Origin: Bdellovibrionia bacterium
GTDB taxonomy: Bacteria > Bdellovibrionota > Bdellovibrionia > Bdellovibrionales > UBA1609
Assembly: GCA_030432925.1 (NCBI GenBank)
Contig: JAUILT010000030.1
Span: forward strand, 1 to 34,225
Length of the DNA stretch: 34,225 nt
Direction of reading: 5' to 3'
This document shows, piece by piece, positions 31,897-34,225 of the stretch; position 1 is the stretch's first letter, and the number at the start of each line of letters is the position of its first letter. The notes under the pieces are model-generated. The model saw only the letters and a program-made list of their open reading frames with translations, made no database searches and was not told where the DNA came from. Position numbers and translations under genes: made by a program.

Positions 31897-31913
31897 TTTC
31901 AATCTCCCAATCA

Positions 31914-32915
31914 TTATCTACATCCTGGATAAGCAGCTATCATTCTTGAAGTCACACGGCTGGTTCCCTGCAACTGGGTCCAAAAAGCCATTCCCCTCCC
32001 CAGAGGTCTTCCCCCTGGTCTTTTACTACTGGCACAATGAACGTCTTTGAGTATAGAGGCTGTACACTGAAACTGAAATGTCAAATTTCTTGAATTGGTG
32101 GGCCTGTGTGGGCAAAATCTTGCATTACGATCGCTGTCACGCCGTCTCCACCAGGCATATTCCAATTGAAACATACCATCAGAACCTCCAACGCCGTCCG
32201 TTGGATTGGTTGCAGCTGGATTACAGCCAGACTCATCATGAGCAATGGCTGCAAATGCATAAACCCAAAACTTAAGGCGTTGAGAGGGAGAAAAACTCCC
32301 ATACCTGGGGCAAACAGCCAATGGAATCTGTCCTCCAGCAAAGCATCGTCCACCTGGATCCACAGCTTCAATAGCTTGAAGAGTTCCACGACCAAAAGGT
32401 CCCAAAGACCCATCAAGCTTAATGAATTGATCACAATTTCTCATTGATTGGCGACTTCCATCATTATCATTAACTATGATAAGTGGCTGATAATTTTGTG
32501 AAAAAAGAGCTTCCAGAGAGGCCGTTGGTCTAGATGCACCAGGGCTACAGTCTCCTCCGGGACATCGCCCCGCCTCGGTTATTGCATCATCCTGAGTTGG
32601 AGGGCGAGCAGCGTTAGGTGAAGTCCCCCCAGCTATATACTTATGAGGAACCCATGCCCATCTGTTTCGACACTCTGGCGGCTGAGCATCATTGCCAAAT
32701 TTGACTCGAGCCATGGTTTTGCCACGACTTAAAACTTGGGCTGACATGCCAGCTCTCAGTCCCTTACAGACCCTCACCCCTTTGTTATTTTTATCTGGTA
32801 CATAGGCTCTGATATTCGTTCCTTGCAACCGAGTGACAGAACCAGCCCAAGTAAAAAAGCCAAACGTAAATACCAAAATAAGTGCTCTTAAGAGCAACCA
32901 CTTAAGAAGTCTCAT
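31914..32915 (-). CDS. Exported transglycosylase-like protein with SH3-like N-terminus
   Basis: A 333-residue protein with a signal peptide or membrane anchor (residues 1-25). Residues about 30-95 (RAYVPDKNNKGVRVCKGLRAGM, MARVKFGND, NRWAWVPHKYIAG) look like an SH3b-type domain. The C-terminal 190 residues resemble a lysozyme-fold transglycosylase. The likely catalytic glutamate is in FAAIAHDESGCNP, followed by GGSDGMFQLEYAWWRR, close to the GLMQ segment, and several cysteines. It would cut peptidoglycan glycan chains. The general plan matches the 1737-2666 protein, with a similar CG/GQF- or GMFQ-type turn. Confidence 0.65.
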   Translation of the reverse strand: MRLLKWLLLRALILVFTFGFFTWAGSVTRLQGTNIRAYVPDKNNKGVRVCKGLRAGMSAQVLSRGKTMARVKFGNDAQPPECRNRWAWVPHKYIAGGTSPNAARPPTQDDAITEAGRCPGGDCSPGASRPTASLEALFSQNYQPLIIVNDNDGSRQSMRNCDQFIKLDGSLGPFGRGTLQAIEAVDPGGRCFAGGQIPLAVCPRYGSFSPSQRLKFWVYAFAAIAHDESGCNPAATNPTDGVGGSDGMFQLEYAWWRRRDSDRNARFCPHRPTNSRNLTFQFQCTASILKDVHCASSKRPGGRPLGRGMAFWTQLQGTSRVTSRMIAAYPGCR

Positions 32916-32979
32916 GACAAATATTTATCGGCTTCTACACGCAATCACTTACTTATTAAAAAGCAATCTAGACTAAAGT

Positions 32980-32997
32980 TATACCAATCCAGTTTGA
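32980..32997 (+). repeat. TATACC interspersed motif, copy 6
   Basis: TATACCAATCCAGTTTGA, followed by ATTCAC. Two positions differ from the commonest form. It lies 40 bases beyond the stop of the minus-strand outer-membrane protein fragment. Confidence 0.7.
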
Positions 32998-33036
32998 ATT
33001 CACTCAATTGATCTGTGTATTCCAACTGAATCAGTA

Positions 33037-33309
33037 TTAATAGACAAATTTAAACATAGCCTGAACCACAGTTTCATTGAATCCCGGGTCTGGAGTGCCT
33101 TCCGAATCACGCACTCCTTTTTTCAGATAGCGGTTCAAAGCATAGGAATATTCCAGTCCCACCAATGCGGACCCTTTTTTAGAATCGGTCATGGTGCTGA
33201 TATCATAAAGCACCTGAGGTTGAGTCATCAAAAAGATATGGTCTTTATGCTCCGGAATCAATCCATAAGCAAAAAAACCAGTGAACTGAAACTTTCTGGC
33301 AAAAGGAAG
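33037..33309 (-). CDS. C-terminal fragment of an outer-membrane beta-barrel protein
   Basis: The last 90 or so residues of a barrel protein. The alternating pattern (QFTGFFAYGLIPEHKDHIFL, SALVGLEYSYALNRYLKKG) and the ending VVQAMFKFVY, with an aromatic last residue, are typical of outer-membrane strands recognised by the BAM machinery. The N-terminal part is missing: in the same frame the sequence changes at about 33300-33312 to a GC-rich, all-helical membrane protein. I therefore treat this as a partial gene at an assembly join, not a fusion protein. Confidence 0.7.
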   Translation of the reverse strand, partial: LPFARKFQFTGFFAYGLIPEHKDHIFLMTQPQVLYDISTMTDSKKGSALVGLEYSYALNRYLKKGVRDSEGTPDPGFNETVVQAMFKFVY

Positions 33310-34029
33310 CAGCCAAAAATGAGGCGATGTTTGTCGTCTGACGATCGCCCATATCGACGTCAGAAAAGCGACCGCAAGCATCCCAACGGATGGAAGCGAC
33401 ATAGACACGAATTCCGGAAGGAACTTAAGTCGAACCAGAAATTCTACGTCTGTCTTTGCGTAAAACGTTAACGGAAGAATGTCGCCATAATATGTATATC
33501 GCCAGCCCATATGGGCAAATGAAACAAGGGCGGGTACGCCAACAACAATGACGGCAGGCAATAAACGTTTCTGAAATGTGCCGGTACCCCCCATTAGCAG
33601 ACCTGCACCCGCGCCTGCGATAAAAACTGCAATATCAAGACGGGTCAAAACAGCCAACGAAAATGCAAGTGCGGCCCATAAAATGTTGCGTGGCGCAGCC
33701 GCCTTGCCCGCAATAGGAACAAGTGCCAACAGGCCCGCAGTTGCAAACGTTGATACAACCACGGCTTCAAGGCCACCCATTACCCATATTGCTATTGCAG
33801 GTGTTGCCGCGGTTGCCACAACGATGGATGCACGTGCCAATCTTGCCTGTGAACCTGGCAGGATAAGCCGCGATGCATAAACTTGCATTATCAGCATCGA
33901 AATTGCAGCGGCTAAGTTGATGATTTGGACGGCATAGGTAGGGTCGATACCGAACTTGATCGGTACCGCGCTGATCAGCACGTACAGGAAATTCGTGTAT
34001 CCCTCGACATATTCACCAAGGTTCCACGT
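33310..34029 (-). CDS. Fragment of a polytopic membrane glycosyltransferase-like protein (foreign)
   Basis: About 240 codons, open at both ends. They start with [17 protein letters not shown] and contain many Ala/Val/Ile-rich helices, [10 protein letters not shown], and the [16 protein letters not shown] segment. The EGYTN and YYGDxLPxTFYAK motifs occur in GT-C-type membrane glycosyltransferases of actinobacteria and alphaproteobacteria. The codon usage is clearly GC-richer than the genes before 33300. Both the N-terminal and the C-terminal parts are lost at joins. It probably comes from another organism in the sample. Confidence 0.6.
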
Positions 34030-34225
34030 CAGTTCCCCGTGCTCGGCGAGAGGCGCGACCAGCCGGCGGGCACGCTGTCGGGCGGCGAACAGCAGATGCT
34101 GGCCATCGCCCGCGCCCTCCTGTCCAATCCGCGCATCCTGCTGCTCGACGAACCGTCGCTCGGCCTCGCGCCGCAGATCGTCGCCCGGATCTTCGGGATC
34201 ATCCGCGACCTGAAGAGCCGTGGCG
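34030..34225 (+). CDS. livF: Fragment of branched-chain amino acid ABC transporter ATPase LivF (foreign)
   Basis: 65 codons on the plus strand, running off the contig. They read [11 protein letters not shown], the ABC signature [15 protein letters not shown], Walker [14 protein letters not shown] and [19 protein letters not shown] with DEPSLGLAP is diagnostic of LivF. The GC content is very high, with G or C at nearly every third position, unlike the rest of the window. The N-terminal half, including Walker A, is missing at the join near 34030. Confidence 0.85.

Noticed and set aside
33956-34213. Plus-strand 85-codon frame over the last join
   Set aside because: Low-complexity Ser/Arg-rich product in a wrong frame of GC-rich DNA; the LivF frame explains the sequence.
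1-34225. CRISPR arrays, tRNA or rRNA genes
   Set aside because: No regularly spaced repeats and no tRNA- or rRNA-like sequence were seen on either strand.

Overview
The window looks like a contig from a predatory or free-living delta-proteobacterium-like Gram-negative, most likely in the Bdellovibrionota. This is inferred from the housekeeping gene set, many small lipoproteins, PilZ and cyclase signalling genes, a short FeoB, and a recurrent 18-bp intergenic motif; nothing in it fixes the genus. The left edge lies in an insertion sequence. The right edge holds sequence that does not belong to the same genome.

Layout. (1) 1-1736: a DDE transposase of the ISNCY/IS481-like integrase type and a structured gene-free stretch. 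(2) 1737-3584: an exported lytic transglycosylase and a trypsin-like lipoprotein protease. (3) 3613-7152 (minus): a tightly packed three-gene operon of a membrane class III nucleotide cyclase, a PilZ protein fused to an N-acyl amino acid synthase (FeeM-type) domain, and an ICMT-like membrane methyltransferase. (4) 7345-9425 (minus): feoA-feoB ferrous iron uptake. (5) 9583-10536: a cystathionine beta-synthase-like PLP enzyme behind a repeat-rich leader. (6) 10547-15100: small exported proteins, a lipoprotein metalloprotease with HExxH, and two unknowns. (7) 15114-18154: an MscS channel, YajQ, and a PilZ protein that appears to start at ATT. (8) 18164-20503: a coiled-coil/SH3 exported protein, an intergenic candidate small RNA with a near-perfect sigma-54 promoter and its own terminator, and an N-acetylmuramoyl-L-alanine amidase. 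(9) 20528-25756: conserved core genes rph, rdgB, a STAS protein, prs, rplY, pth and ychF.

From the ychF stop codon onward the character changes sharply (25757-31365). The DNA is visibly AT-rich and holds gene fragments: an FkbM methyltransferase without a start and with a frameshift, a broken receiver domain fused to the FkbM tail, the C-terminus of a murein-peptidase-like gene, and a 5'-truncated IS630-type transposase. Small lipoproteins lie between them. An exact 80-bp direct repeat with a 9-bp hairpin brackets 2.3 kb of this region. It is either a degenerate acquired island or a stretch of problematic assembly.

At 31366-33309 an operon of a small exported protein and a transglycosylase-like protein, and the C-terminus of an outer-membrane barrel, again look native. 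At about 33.3 kb the barrel is fused in frame to a GC-rich polytopic glycosyltransferase fragment. At about 34.03 kb this changes to a LivF ABC-ATPase fragment on the other strand. These two joins look like assembly chimeras.

The most interesting biological candidates are the cyclase / PilZ-FeeM / methyltransferase operon, which may make a second-messenger-controlled acyl signal or lipid, the sigma-54 small RNA with C-rich anti-Shine-Dalgarno segments, the ATT-initiated PilZ gene, and the six same-strand copies of the TATACCGATCYGRTTTGA motif.
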